This document shows positions 32,830 to 43,988 of a DNA stretch of 64,000 nucleotides, in pieces. Positions within the stretch are counted from its first letter, which is position 1. Each line of letters opens with the position of its first letter. The notes below the pieces were generated by a model. It searched no databases. It saw nothing but the letters and a program-made list of their open reading frames with translations, and was not told where the DNA came from. The DNA comes from Maylandia zebra (Eukaryota > Chordata > Actinopteri > Cichliformes > Cichlidae): assembly GCF_041146795.1 (NCBI RefSeq), contig NC_135172.1, forward strand, positions 12,204,137-12,268,136, in the 5' to 3' direction. The translations under genes were made by a program, and so were the position numbers.

Positions 32830-33945
32830 AAAAAAAAGTTAAATAAAGAATTGTTTGAACGACAAATATTTTGAGCCATGAAGTCATTTCCTGTATTTCA
32901 GAGTAAAGACTGAAGTGACGAATGGAAACATGTTTACAGTCATGGAATAAACACTGATGGGTCATCTGTAGGAAGTTCTATTGCTGACCTGACAGACTCG
33001 ACCTTGTTTACAAAGAAAGAAAGGAACTGATGACATGTGTCAGCAGAGGCTTTCAGGGTTGTTTAGAGTAGAGCTGATAGTCTTAAAGAACACGGCGATT
33101 ATGACAATTTAACACAATGACCTGAGAAAAATATCTGTTTCTCTCATTTTTACTGTATTCTGATCAAATTTCCAACATTCTTTTAACATTTCAACCGGAT
33201 GGCTCCCCGGCCTCAGTCGGGCGATGGGGGTATGCGGTGGGGCGTGGCCTGCGGTGCCGTGCAGGGAGGGCGGACACACCTGCACGGCATCCTTAATCAC
33301 GTCCGCCAAGAGTACAGTACTACTGTACTCTTGCTTCTTCAAATCGTGTTAAGCAAACCTCAGACTGCAGTAATTAGGGATTTACTGACACCAGGTAAGC
33401 AATGTTTAGTGTAAAATACACATTTTTATTGTTCCAACAAATAACCAATGTTACATATGTTAAAGATTTATTATTGGAAATAATTCAACCCCACCAGAAT
33501 TAAACAAAACACAAAGAATAAAGTGATAAATAATACAGAAGTGCTCTATTGGATTGTATTACATAGTCAGATGTTTATAGCAATATAGTAGTTATAAAGC
33601 AATACATTCTCCTGTTCATGTTTGTCTGAGCATAAAAATTAGATTTGATTCATAAGAATTATAATGCAGCAGTAACTTAAATTATTGGATAAATTATGAC
33701 ATATTAAGAAAAGTCAGATAATTCTAAAGTGCCTTATGATGCTGATGCTGTTACACAGCTGTCTTATGTAGGGATGTTGAATTTTTTGCATTTGCTATAG
33801 TGTAATATTATTGTAATGCACAGTGTAAATTATCCTGAGGTACCACAGGAAAAGAAGATGAGTTCCAAGAGTACAAATAAATCTCATCCCTCCTCCTCGG
33901 CTCAGACACAGTGCACGCTCCTTTAGAGCTGCATACGATCCAGCA
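32830..33945. other. Intergenic, with GC-rich repeat-like patch
   Basis: Mostly AT-rich without features. A GC-rich block at 33195-33310 (CGGCCTCAGTCGGGCGATGG, GGTGGGGCGTGGCCTGCGG) resembles a fragment of a dispersed fish repeat. It is followed by the near-palindrome AGAGTACAGTACTACTGTACT. Confidence 0.4.
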
Positions 33946-34264
33946 TCACAGTGTGAAATCTGTATCTGCTAGCAGGGCCTCTGTCAGTCTGTCTCGCATG
34001 ATCTCCTTAGTTGAGTAAAAAGGCAGATACAGATTAGAGTGACATGTCTCTGACTCAGGGAAGTGCTGCTCACAGGTGCTGCTCTGAATAGCAAAAACCT
34101 TCATCTTGACCTGGTCGATGCCAAGAATAGGAGCGCTCTCCTGTAACCAGTCAGGAACCCTGAAGAACAGCAATGGAAAGAAAATATCATTTTACTTATC
34201 TTATTTTTTTTGAAAACTTTTACATACCTATACATATACATATCATCATCACATCACAGGAAAA

Positions 34265-35524
34265 AGTAAGGTAAGGTAACTTTATTTATACCTAAAGGCA
34301 AGGTAAATTTGCTTTACAGAAAAATGACAGCATTTGACATCCCTTTAAAAACACACATACCTAGTAAATATATAAAACTCACTGTGACACATACTTTAAT
34401 ATTTCGAATCAAAAACAGTTCTTATTTAATTCAGTGACAGCAACGGGGACAAAGCTATTTTTATAACGCTTTGTCCTGCATCTCGGAAATAGAAACCTCC
34501 GTCCTGAGGGAAGAAGCTGAAATTCACCCCTTAGAGGATGGGAACCATTTTTAAGGATTGATAAAGCCATCCTCTGTACCTGCTTAGAGTACAGGGAGGC
34601 TAAACAAGACTGTGGCTCACCTATCAGACGACTGGACCATCTCACTATCTGATTTAGAGAGTTTTTCTCTGTGACAGAGGTCTGACCAAACCATGCCACC
34701 AAACAAAAGGATAAAACAGACTCAATAAAAGAACGATAAAACAAAGTTAAAATTTTTTGGTCAATGTGGAAATGAACAAGTTTCCTAAGGCAATAAAGGT
34801 GCTGGTGACCCTTTTTACAAACTGATTTGCAATTTTGATCAAAGTTCAGTTTTTCATTTATTATGGTCCCAAGATATTTATATGATTGTACTTGCTCTAT
34901 TTTCTGACCTTTAATTAAAGTAACTGCTTGCCCATTTTGTTGCTTCCTAAAATCAACAACCATGTCTTTTGTTTTAGATATGTTCAGCTGGAGATAAGAC
35001 TCCTCACACCACTGAACAAAGTCATCAATGACTGGACCGTGGTTAATTTCACCCTCTTTCAGTAAGCTGACAATAACAGAGTCATCTGCATATTTAATAA
35101 TGACCCTGTTTTCATGTCTGCCCTGACACATATTTGTATAGAGAGTGAATAATAAGGGCGATAGGACGCACCCTTGAGGAGAACCTGTGGAGGAGAACAC
35201 TGGGTCAGACAGAACCCCATTTATTCTCACTCTTTGTGACCTGTCAGTTAGAAAATCTAAAATCCAGCCCACCAGGTTTTTCCTGATTTCAAACTGTTCT
35301 AAAAGTCTTTTAATTAAAATATGGGGCTGTATTGTATTAAAAGCCGAAGAAAAATCAATGAAAAGAAGTCTTGCAAAAGTCCCTTTACTCTCTACATGTT
35401 TAAGAATTAGATTTAGTAAAGTCAAAAGTGCGTCCTCCACTCCTCTGTTGGGCCTGTATGCAAACTGCATTGGATATTTTTGCATATTTGTCACATTTAT
35501 GTGTAATAAGTAAATACAAAACAC
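34265..35524 (-). mobile_element. L2/Rex-like LINE, 5'-truncated
   Basis: A 371-codon frame (35524-34409) holds QFAYRPNRGVEDALLTLLN, motif [14 protein letters not shown], motif B GSPQGCVLSPLLFTLY, motif C IKYADDSVIVSLL and a C-terminus with LLPSGRRFLFPRCRTKRYKN, ending in NKNCF. The frame is open across the RT, so this copy is fairly young. Endonuclease and N-terminal parts are missing. The 3' UTR reaches GGTAAGGTAAC repeats near 34270. It sits in the HERC intron, on the same strand. Confidence 0.88.
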
Positions 35525-35574
35525 AATTGTTAATTTATCATTTCATTCATTAAGGGAAAAAATATTCAAGCCTA

Positions 35575-35735
35575 GCTGGCCCTATGTGAAAAAGCAATGG
35601 AGCTCTAAATGTATTAACTGGTGGAAGCATCCTGGCAGCAAGAACTGCAGTCAAGTGTTTGTGATAACTGGTAACGAATCTTTACATAGCTTTGGGAGGA
35701 ATTTCGGCCCACTTTCCTTGGCATACGTTTTTGAT
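35575..35735. mobile_element. Tc1-type MITE fragment
   Basis: TGTGAAAAAGCAATGGAGC, CCTGGCAGCAAGAACTGCAG and GGGAGGAATTTCGGCCCACT are words of a common fish Tc1-like element, here without ends or coding capacity. It abuts the HERC duplication boundary near 35752. Confidence 0.55.
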
Positions 35736-35751
35736 GACTAACTCAACCATA

Positions 35752-37523
35752 AAGCAGCTTTACAGTGTATTAATCAGAACAATGCTGCTCTCTAATGTAT
35801 CTTGGTAAAGTGCAGAAAAATCTAATGTTTTATATGATACAGTGTGATTTCAGTAACATATCATAACGGAGGCTTCAGCAAGTACTTACGAAGGAAATCT
35901 TTCCTCTGCTCTTCAGTTAGTTCATCAAATACCTCCCAAAACATCTGTATGGTGGGGTGGCGGTCATGATATCTCCAACCATAACTTGTGTTCTGAAAAC
36001 AGTGAAAATGACTGTTATAATCATAGAGTTTGTAAGGTCAGGCATACACTATGTTGCCAAAAGTATTCCCTAACACATCCAAATCATTCAATTAATGTGT
36101 TCCAATCACTTCCATGGACACAGGTGTATTAAATCAAGCACCTAGGCATGCAGACTACTTCTACAAACATGTGTGAAAGGACGAGTCGCTCTCAGGAACT
36201 GAATGAATTCCAGCATGGTAATGTGATAGGATGCACCAGTGCAACAAGTCCAGTCATGAAATTTCCTCGCTATTAAATATTCCATAGTCAGCTGTTAGTG
36301 ATATTATAACAAAGTGGAAGTAATTGGAAATGACAGCTAGTCAGCTGATGCTAAGGCTCATAGTGCACTTAAGTCACCAATATCTGCAGTCTGCTGTTGT
36401 TACAGATGTCCAAACTTCATTGGTTTCCATGGCTGAGCAGCTGCATCCCAGCCTTACACTGACAAACACAATGCAAAGCGTCAGATGGAGTGATTTAAGC
36501 ATCTCAACACTGGACTCTAAAGCAGTGGAGATGTGTTTACTGGAGTGACGAATCACACTTCTCTGACTGGCAATCCGATGGATGTGTCAGGGTTTGGTGG
36601 TTGCCAGAAGTACTTGTCTGACTGCACTGTGCCAAGTGTAAAGTGTGGTGGAGGGGCGGTTTTGTTGTGGGGCTGTTTATCGGGAGTTGGGTTCGCCCCC
36701 TTAGTGCCGATGAAAGGAACTCTTAATGCTTCAGCATATCAAGACAATTTCATGCTTCCAGTTTGGGGATGGCCACTTTCTGTTCCAACATGGCTGGGCA
36801 CCAGTGCACAATACAAGGTCCATAAAGACATGGATGAGTGAGTTTGGTGTAGAAGAACTGGACTAGCCTGCACAGAGTCCTGACCTCACCCTGATAGAAC
36901 ATATTTGGGATGAATTAGAGCAGCAACTGTGAGCCAGGCCTTCTCCTCCAACATCAGTGTCTGACACCATAAATGCACCTCTGGAAGAATAGTCAAAAAA
37001 TTCCCATAAACACACCTAAACCTTGTGGAAAGCTTTTCCAGAAGAGTGGAAGCAGTTATAGCTGCGAAGGGTGGGCTGACTATTATATTATACTATCATA
37101 CAAAAGTCTGGATTAAGACTGAGATGTGACTCAAGTTCATATTTGTGTTAAAGCAGCCGGCTGAATGCTTTTGGCAGTATGCAGTACACAGTTATTGTGC
37201 TACAGGACAGCTGTGAAACTACAGCCTGTGTCTGTTTGGCTGACTGTACCTGTTTGAACTTTTCCCAGTCATGCACGTCCTGGCCGACCAGCACTCCCTG
37301 CAGCTCCTCTGGTCGAAACAGCCTCACCAAATCCTGCTCACACACCAGGAAGAAGCCTCGCTTGAACTCCTGGAACAGACTCTCCACTGATGTGTTGAAG
37401 GCATGATTCACATAGGCCTCCACAAACTCCTTCCTGTTTAGGAGGGAAAATGTTAAATTAGCAAACATTTCACAGAGACAAAGGTGCTGCAGATGAACCT
37501 CACAAACACTTCATGTTTTATAT
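35752..37523 (+). repeat. Third copy of the HERC segment (direct to left arm)
   Basis: This segment matches left-arm 23648 to about 25290 in the same orientation, and the right arm inverted. It is 129 bp longer inside the Tc1 element. Homology starts at AAGCAGCTTTACAGT and ends at CATGTTTTATAT. Beyond both ends the spacer and arms are unrelated. Confidence 0.93.
36047..37188 (+). mobile_element. Tc1-like transposon, less deleted spacer copy
   Basis: Same element as 23943-24953 but retaining the internal GTTTTGTTGTGGGGCTG and AAGGAACTCTTAATGCTTCA blocks of the transposase gene. No intact frame. The right end reads TGCTTTTGGCAGTATG, closer to the ideal terminus than in the left arm. Confidence 0.87.
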
Positions 37524-37526
37524 GCT

Positions 37527-38469
37527 TACCGTATTTCCCGGACTACAAAGCGCACCTGAATATTAGCCGCACAAGCTAAAATCAGGGGAAAATCCTGTTT
37601 TGTACATACATTAGCCGCACCTGACCAAAAGCCGCAGGTGTTTCAATATTGACTTATCATATGTAAGAGAATATGCACAAAGCGAATTGTCAGGAAAGAG
37701 ATGGCTGTTTGGAGACACACCCCTTTTATTAATATTTTGAAAATCAAGTTATGGGTACATATTTGCACATGTGCTGTGCTTCATAAATGAGTAACAAATG
37801 TAGTACATAACAGTAACCTACAGCACACCAGAAAAATAGATTCAGACTACCTTTTAGGCTCAGGTGCAGTGACACGGCTTTAACAAGAAGAAAAGTCAGT
37901 CATTCACCACCATCTTCCTGCGCACTAAAACCACCAAAGTCCTCTTCTCCAGTGTCGGAAACGAACAGGCTCAGGATGGCTTCGTCATCCACTCTCAGCT
38001 TCTTTCCTTCGTTGTCACTTTCAAAACCAAAGATAATCCTCATTGTCATTGTCAGTGTCGGAGTCGAACACCCTCTGAAGGGCCGTGGCGGTGTCCTCCT
38101 CTTCATCATGCAGCAGTCCAGCCCTTCGAAATCCGTTGGTGATCGTGGATGTTTGCACACTTTTCCACGCTGTCAGAATCCACCGGTAGAGTTGAGCACA
38201 ACTTGCTTTTCGCAAGTTTATCGCCGCTCGTCATCCACGACTCCCGCTGAACGCATAGCGCTACTTTGAAGTTTGTTTTTCGCGCTACTTGTACGGCACT
38301 ATGTTGCCTGGCGGATGGACATGTGACCAACATACCACTCTTGAACCCCGATCCTTCCGCCAGGCAACGTAGTGCCGTACAACAGCGGAACAAACAAAAC
38401 AAATCGTCTTACGATATCACAAAAATCATGGACAATCTATAGAAAAGCCGCACCTGACTAAAAGCCGCA
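37527..38469 (-). mobile_element. Pogo/Tigger-like DNA transposon, truncated
   Basis: The left terminus TACCGTATTTCCCGGACTAC and repeated AGCCGCACCTGA words identify a dispersed fish element. The minus strand near 38200-37900 encodes WILTAWKSVQTSTITNGFRR, AGLLHDEEEDTATALQRVF and an acidic EEDFGGF tail, like the C-terminus of pogo/Tigger (DDE_1) transposases. Catalytic motifs are absent. The right end stops in AAAAGCCGCAG at 38469 without the matching terminus, where the LINE microfragment and right arm begin. Confidence 0.65.
38289..38382. repeat. 27-bp inverted repeat inside the pogo-like element
   Basis: Arms 38289-38315 and 38356-38382 (TTGTACGGCACTATGTTGCC... against its complement) have one mismatch and a 40-bp loop. 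Confidence 0.85.
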
Positions 38470-38507
38470 GGGTCCTGGTGATGATACGGGCAGCAGAGTT
38501 CTGGAGT
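38470..38507 (-). repeat. 36-bp LINE microfragment at the inner breakpoint
   Basis: GGGTCCTGGTGATGATACGG...GTTCTGGA matches 39587-39620 in the right arm and its mirror near 30511-30546. It is placed precisely between the pogo-like element and the start of the right arm, like filler DNA copied during repair. Confidence 0.8.
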
Positions 38508-38693
38508 TCTTGACCTGCCATGTTGTTGCTTTTGGATCTGCATTTCTCGACAGTCAAGTGGAGGGTGCGTCTGTCCTCTCAGTAAGTGAGTGAGACAGTA
38601 GACAGTGGTGAGGAGGGCTGTGTGAAAGCAAAAACACATAAATATGCCTGACACCCGTAAACGAAGCAGAATCTGGCTGCAGTTTAAAGACTC

Positions 38694-38812
38694 TTTTGTT
38701 TGTCTTGGTCTCGTCTCGTCTCGACTTCGTCTCGTCTCGACTTGGTCTCGACTTGTTCTTAGTCTTGTCTTGGTCTCGATACCCTCTGGTCTTGGTCTTG
38801 GTTTTGGCAGTC
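38694..38812 (-). repeat. GAGACCAAG-type simple repeat, right copy
   Basis: Mirror of 31318-31436, read as CTTGGTCTCGTCTCGTC-type units on the plus strand. Confidence 0.75.
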
Positions 38813-39082
38813 TTGACTGCAAGTCTAGTTGCACCAGTGGTGCCATGAGCAGTATCTATCTGCTGCTCATCAGCTGCTATGCCATGGTTATTGTCACAAT
38901 GTGGTGTATTTGGATCACTCGATCCTAAGTGGATATGGATATGATCCAGGATTGGATGTTTTGTAAAAAATTTGAAAGGAACAATTGTTCCTTTCCCCTT
39001 TGCTGTGTACTCTGCTGATGCTGTTTTCAAAACCTACCACACTCATGTACAGTATCAGTGTCACACTGAGATATTTCAAAGA

Positions 39083-39650
39083 TAATAATAATACATTTTA
39101 TTTGAAAGCGCCTTTCAAAACACTCAAGGTCACTGTACACATTAGAATAAAAAGCAACATAAAAACAAGCAGTTTACACAATCGTAAAAGCATAAGACAT
39201 AAACTAATTTAAAAGAGCAGAGTGGAGAGGTTATGTGGGATAAGCTATTTTGAACAAGTGAGTTTTGAGTTGGGACTTAAAGAGAGAGAAGGAAGAGATA
39301 TTTCTTAAATCAGGAGGTAGGGGATTCCAGAGTCGTGGAGCAGAGCAGCTGAAAGCCCTGCTCCCCATGGTGGCAAGACGGGGGGAGGGGACGGAGAGTG
39401 AAAGGGAAGAAGTAGATCTGAGACAACGAGATGGGGCGGTGATCTTAACCAGATCAGAAAGATATGGAGGGCAGAGATGATGAATAGCCTTAAATGTGTA
39501 CAAGAGTATTTTGAAATTGATACGATATTTGACCGGGAGCCAGTGAAACTGCTGCAGAACAGGAGTAATGTGGTGGATAGAAGGGGTCCTGGTGATGATA
39601 CGGGCAGCAGAGTTCTGGACGCGTTGAAGCTTGTGGATGGATTTTTGAGT
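39083..39650 (-). mobile_element. LINE C-terminal fragment with 3' tail, right copy
   Basis: Mirror of 30480-31047 with the same frames; donor of the 36-bp filler at 38470-38507. Confidence 0.85.
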
Positions 39651-40110
39651 ATAAAAATAACCTGAATAAATACAAATAAAGGGAAAGAGCTGTCCAGACC
39701 TCTGTCTCTGACCATCTGTGTTAACACTTGAAATCGGAAACATGTAAATGTAACAAACATGTTAAAACATAAGAAATCAGGAAGGGGCAAAAAAAGCATT
39801 TTGCTAAAAAAAGATTTAGAGCAGAAGTTTTTAAAATGAAGATATATTGCATTTATTTACAATTAAAAACACACAGAGCAGAAAGTGTGTTACTGTTTTA
39901 CATCCACAGACACACAAGAAAAGAAGCCGGCAACGTGAGGTCAAGTTATGGCATTTTTATTTGTGTATTTCAGTACATGTATTCAGAATAGAGTTTTTAA
40001 AAACAAACAAACGTCCCAAGTCAAGTTTGGGGGGATTTTTGTGAAAGAAAGGTTGAGAGAGGGGGAAGGAGGAAGAAACTATTGCTCTCCTTAAACTTGA
40101 TGCTGCTGGG

Positions 40111-41178
40111 TCAGTTTTTTCTCAGCAGTCTGCTCCAGAATCCACTCCTGTCCTCGGCTTTCTTTTCTTTTTCTTTTGCCTTCAGCTCTTTTAAAGTTTT
40201 GTTTAGCTGCTCCTCGGCGTCTTTAAATGCTTCTTTCAGCTGCTGTTTGGCCAGTTTGACTTTCTGTTTCAGGAGCTCTTTAGCTTCCTTTTTGTGCTTT
40301 TGCATTTCTTTAAGTGCATCTTTGCAGCCTTTCTTGGTCACCTCAGAGGCTGTCGTTTCTTTCTTGAATACCTTCAACTCAATTTTCTCTTCTGCAAGTT
40401 CTTCTTGCACTTTCATCAGTTTCTTCTTCAGAGTTTCACTTTCCTGTTTTGCCTCCCATTTTCCATGTGTCTCTTTTTCTATTTCTTCCTCTGTTTCCAG
40501 CAACTTCTTCCTCATGTTTTGAGTGAAACTCTTTGTATTTTCCATTTCTTTCTTTGCTTCCTGTATTTTAAATTTCTCTTCCTCCAACACTTTTTGAGCT
40601 TCCAACAATTCTTTCTTCATATTTTCAATCTCATTTTCTGCCTCGTGTTTACGTTTTTTCTCCTCTTCAAGTTGTTGCTTTACATGCAGTAATTCCTTCC
40701 TGAGTATTTCAGCTTCAGCCGTTACATTTTCAGCTTCTTGTGCTGCCAACTGCATTTTCCTTTTCTCCCCTTCAAAAGCTTCCTGCACCTCCTGTAATTC
40801 CTGCATCACATTTTCTGCCTCCTTCTTTGCAGTTTGATATTTATTTTTAGCTTCTTGTGCTGTGCTTTTCTCTTCCTGCAATGCTTTTTGAGCTTCCAAC
40901 AGTTCTTTCTTGATGTTTTCATTCTCATTTTCTGCTTGTTGTTTTCCCATCTTCTCTCCTTTAAGCTTTAGACCCACATGCAGTAATTCCTTCAATACTA
41001 CTTCGGTTTCAAACTTTGAATTTTCAGCTTCTCCTCTTGATTCTTCTGCCACTTCTTTTAATTTGACATTTTCAGCCTGTATTATTTGAAATTCTTCTCG
41101 TAGTTTAATCAGCTCAGACTGTTCTGTACTGTATGGTGACGCACTCACCAATCCTCTTCTCGATCTCCCTTGATTCAT
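40111..41178 (-). CDS. Uncharacterised intronless coiled-coil protein, right copy
   Basis: The predicted 355-residue protein is identical to that of 28952-30019, including the 98-residue internal period. The two copies point toward the spacer and are convergent, 10.1 kb apart (3' ends at 30019 and 40111). Upstream sequence is also identical for over 1 kb as far as I compared, so both copies should have the same promoter if either is expressed. Confidence 0.65.
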   Translation of the reverse strand: MNQGRSRRGLVSASPYSTEQSELIKLREEFQIIQAENVKLKEVAEESRGEAENSKFETEVVLKELLHVGLKLKGEKMGKQQAENENENIKKELLEAQKALQEEKSTAQEAKNKYQTAKKEAENVMQELQEVQEAFEGEKRKMQLAAQEAENVTAEAEILRKELLHVKQQLEEEKKRKHEAENEIENMKKELLEAQKVLEEEKFKIQEAKKEMENTKSFTQNMRKKLLETEEEIEKETHGKWEAKQESETLKKKLMKVQEELAEEKIELKVFKKETTASEVTKKGCKDALKEMQKHKKEAKELLKQKVKLAKQQLKEAFKDAEEQLNKTLKELKAKEKEKKAEDRSGFWSRLLRKN

Positions 41179-41806
41179 TTTGGCCTTTTAAACAAAGGAA
41201 CCAAAGTTTTGTAGAGAAGTGAAGTTTTCGATGTGTTTTTTTCTTCAACCGTCGTCTGTCCTGCACAGAGATGCTGCTGTAGATGTGTCTCTAGCTGTGT
41301 CTGGATAAAATGAAAAATGCTGTAACTAAGTGCTTGTGTTGCACAGTTCTACAAAACATTCCATTCCATGCATGCTCCGCCCACATGGTCAGGAATGTCA
41401 GGTGCTGCATCACCAAATGCTGCTCCCGTTGCCTAGCAATAACAGCTGTTTACTTTTTGGGGTCTGGTTCATTATTTAATAAAGAAAACATGTCCAAGTA
41501 TTGCAACCATGGTGCTGAGGCTCAGTGCATATTCTAGCCTGCTGTGTGGGTGGGCAGCTAGAAATCACTGGTGGGCAACATGAGAGAGGAGAAAACTGGA
41601 GCAGCCAAGCAGGGAGCTGCAGGTTGCTGGTTTGAGTCTCTGTTCAGATGCTGGTGTCTCCTCTCTCTGAGATGTTTGCAAACAGTCCCAGATAAAACAA
41701 TAAGGATAATAAACAAACACGTGACTAAACTAACATTTATGACACTGATATATTTTATGTGTAGCAGGATGGCCTCTAGTTTGCAAAACTGTTGGAGCGT
41801 GGTACT

Positions 41807-42241
41807 ACAGTGGCTTGCAAAAGTATTCGGCCCCCTTGAACTTTTCCACATTTTGTCACATTACAGCCACAAACATGAATCAATTTTATTGGACTTCCAC
41901 GTGAAAGACCAACACAAAGTGGTGCACACGTGAGAAGTGGAAGGAAAATCATACATGATTCCAAACATTTTTTACAAATAAATAACTGCAAAGTGGGGTG
42001 TGCGTAATTATTCAGCCCCCTGACTCAATACTTTGTAGAACCACCTTTTGCTGCAGTTACAGCTGCCAGTCTTTTAGGGTCTGTCTCTACCAGCTTTGCA
42101 CATCTAGAGACTGAAATCTTTGCCCATTCTTCTTTGCAAAACAGCTCCAGCTCAGTCAGATTAGATGGACAGCGTTTGTGAACAGCAGTTTCAGATCTTG
42201 CCACAGATCTGAGGGGGGCGAATACTTTTGCAAGCAACTGC
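41807..42241 (-). mobile_element. Non-autonomous Tc1-like element, right copy
   Basis: Mirror of 27889-28323; ends GTGGCTTGCAAAAGTATTCG and CGAATACTTTTGCAAGCAAC. Confidence 0.85.
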
Positions 42242-42320
42242 AAGTGTGGGGGAAGGCTGAGTGAAGTATTTCTTTGATATTGTTTTTCAATAAGCAGATG
42301 CAAATATTTACTCCTCTGTT

Positions 42321-42539
42321 ATGTTTCTGTACATACAGACTGGGCGTGCCAAAAGCGATGCACTGCAGCACAGCTTTCTTGATGAGGAAGAGCAGCTGTG
42401 CTGTGATGTCAGCTTCAGCTGCCCAGCATGCACACCTGAAATGTTGGCGGTTTCAGTTGATGGTAACAGAAAGCTATATCACTTTCAGCAAAAAGAAAGG
42501 TGCTCATTGTTGATGTTCTTTGTGTTTGTGTTTGTGTGA
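42321..42539 (+). mobile_element. Possible KDZ/Zisupton fragment, right copy
   Basis: Mirror of 27591-27809 with the same CPACTPEMLAVSVDGNRKLY motif. Confidence 0.35.
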
Positions 42540-42816
42540 CATAATAGTTTTTACTATAGTAACCAAACGACTGTCTTCTGCAAGATGACTACTGTTAAAT
42601 TAGAGTAAATGGAAAATCTTGTCATTTACTTTATAATTTCTTGCTATTTTATTATATTTGTTACATGTCGTAGACACGGGGAAGAGGCACATGTGGGGAT
42701 TCCCAGTGGACAGCAGCACGAGAGACTTCAAGGAAGGCCTCCAAACTGGATGAAGAGGAGATGGAGGTCGCTGTGTGTCGACATGGATTGTGTCTTTTGT
42801 GTCACTTTCACTTCAG

Positions 42817-43756
42817 GGACGGCAAACTGTGGAGTGTTTCAGGAACGGTTACATGCCCGACAACTACACTTCTGAACAGGTCCAACTTTTGATTTGCACT
42901 CAGAATGATTACATCAAAGAGTTTAGTTAAAAACACTAAATGAAACCTGCAGACTTGCTTAAAGTGATTCGTATTCATGAGAAACTGGAGCGTCATTATC
43001 ATTGAGTTTATTTCTTTCCCTGCTAAGCAACACCAAGTCTAGCCCTGATTGGCTGATATAAGTGACCACAGACCTGTCGCTGTGTGAGTTTGAATGGGTG
43101 ATTAGAGACCAACACATGTTTGTTGCTGCTCCATGTTTTCTGCAACATTGTGTGTAGTTACTGCAGCTGTGTATGCATTCTGCTGGCAGGAAACAAGTGA
43201 AAGAAAACTGGCGAGCATCCTGGAAGGAAAACTTAATCGGACATAACAAGTTAAAACAGTTTGCAAGCTTCAAGCCAAACTGCTGAATCTACCGTCCAGG
43301 TTCTCCTTGATAGCGTGACTCTGTGTTGTTCTCCTTCATTCTTCTGTCTCTGTCTGTCAAATCTCAGCGTATTATAAACCAACTGTTGTCACCCTCTGCT
43401 GCTCAGTGTGCTGGCTGTTTTCTCGAGAATCTCAACCACAAGAAAGTTTATACGAACGAAGCTAAAAAACCTGTGACAGTTTGTGAAACGTCATTAGCAG
43501 CAGTGAAATAAGTTAGTTAGTGAAATGATAGAGGCTATTTTATGCTGGAAAAATTCTTCTAGCACAAAGTGGCCCAATAAACGGAATTTTTTAATACAGA
43601 AATACATCTAATGATAAAAAGCAGAGAATTCATTGTCTGTTTTCCATTGCAGAGCTGGGATGCTCGTCTCCTCATGGAGCGCTCTCGAGCTGTGAAGTGT
43701 CCAGATATCAGCGCTCACCTGGCTGGTACCAAGAAGGTTCAGCAAGTGCTCCCCAG
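42817..43756 (+). pseudogene. gss: Glutathione synthetase exons, right copy
   Basis: Exons 42817-42879 and 43653-43756, mirror of the left copy and joined in phase. The second exon ends with two bases of a codon (CCCAG), a phase that fits the first base of the downstream HERC exon at 44930 but not the KIF1 exon between them. No other GSS exon precedes or follows. Confidence 0.85.
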
Positions 43757-43903
43757 GTACAGGATTGGTGCACATGTTGTTTCCTTATTACTCACACAGT
43801 GGTAACTGCTTCCTTTGTACACAGTTGAATATCTTCTTTTAAAGCGTAATGTTGCTCTAGCTGTGCTCACTGTGATCCTGAGCTCCTGTTATGTTTGCTG
43901 CAG

Positions 43904-43988
43904 GGGATCCAGCGGAGGATCACAGTGACCCTCATCCACGAGAAGGGCAGCGAGCTCCATTGGAAAGATGTTCGTGAGCTGGTTGTAG
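43904..43988 (+). pseudogene. Isolated KIF1-family exon, right copy
   Basis: Mirror of 26142-26226. It lies 147 bp after the GSS exon and 0.94 kb before the HERC exon. Its phases (0 in, 1 out) match neither neighbour, so including it would break a GSS-HERC chimera. The matching KIF1 tail exons resume 6.5 kb downstream. Confidence 0.8.

Larger units (their letters stand above)
33946..37433 (-). pseudogene. HERC3/4-like HECT C-terminus, three exons, spacer copy
   Basis: Minus-strand exons: 37433-37250 and 35992-35890, nearly identical to the arm copies, and 34159-33946, found only here. The last exon carries the HECT C-lobe: GIDQVKMKVFAI, then the catalytic cysteine in SETCHSNLYLPFYSTKEIM, and RDRLTEALLADTDFTL with a stop. 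HECT ligases form a thioester at that Cys. The splice phase from exon 2 (CTTC) to exon 3 (GGTTCC) gives the expected RFLTGYRRA, but an apparent 2-base insertion (GCGC) shifts the frame before PILG, so the catalytic part is out of frame. A Tc1 element occupies the first intron, a LINE and a Tc1 scrap the second. Confidence 0.85.

Noticed and set aside
40294-40692. Phe/Leu/Cys-rich ORF of 132 codons
   Set aside because: It is the antisense of the Lys/Glu-rich coiled-coil gene; the hydrophobic bias comes from complementing AAG/GAA codons.
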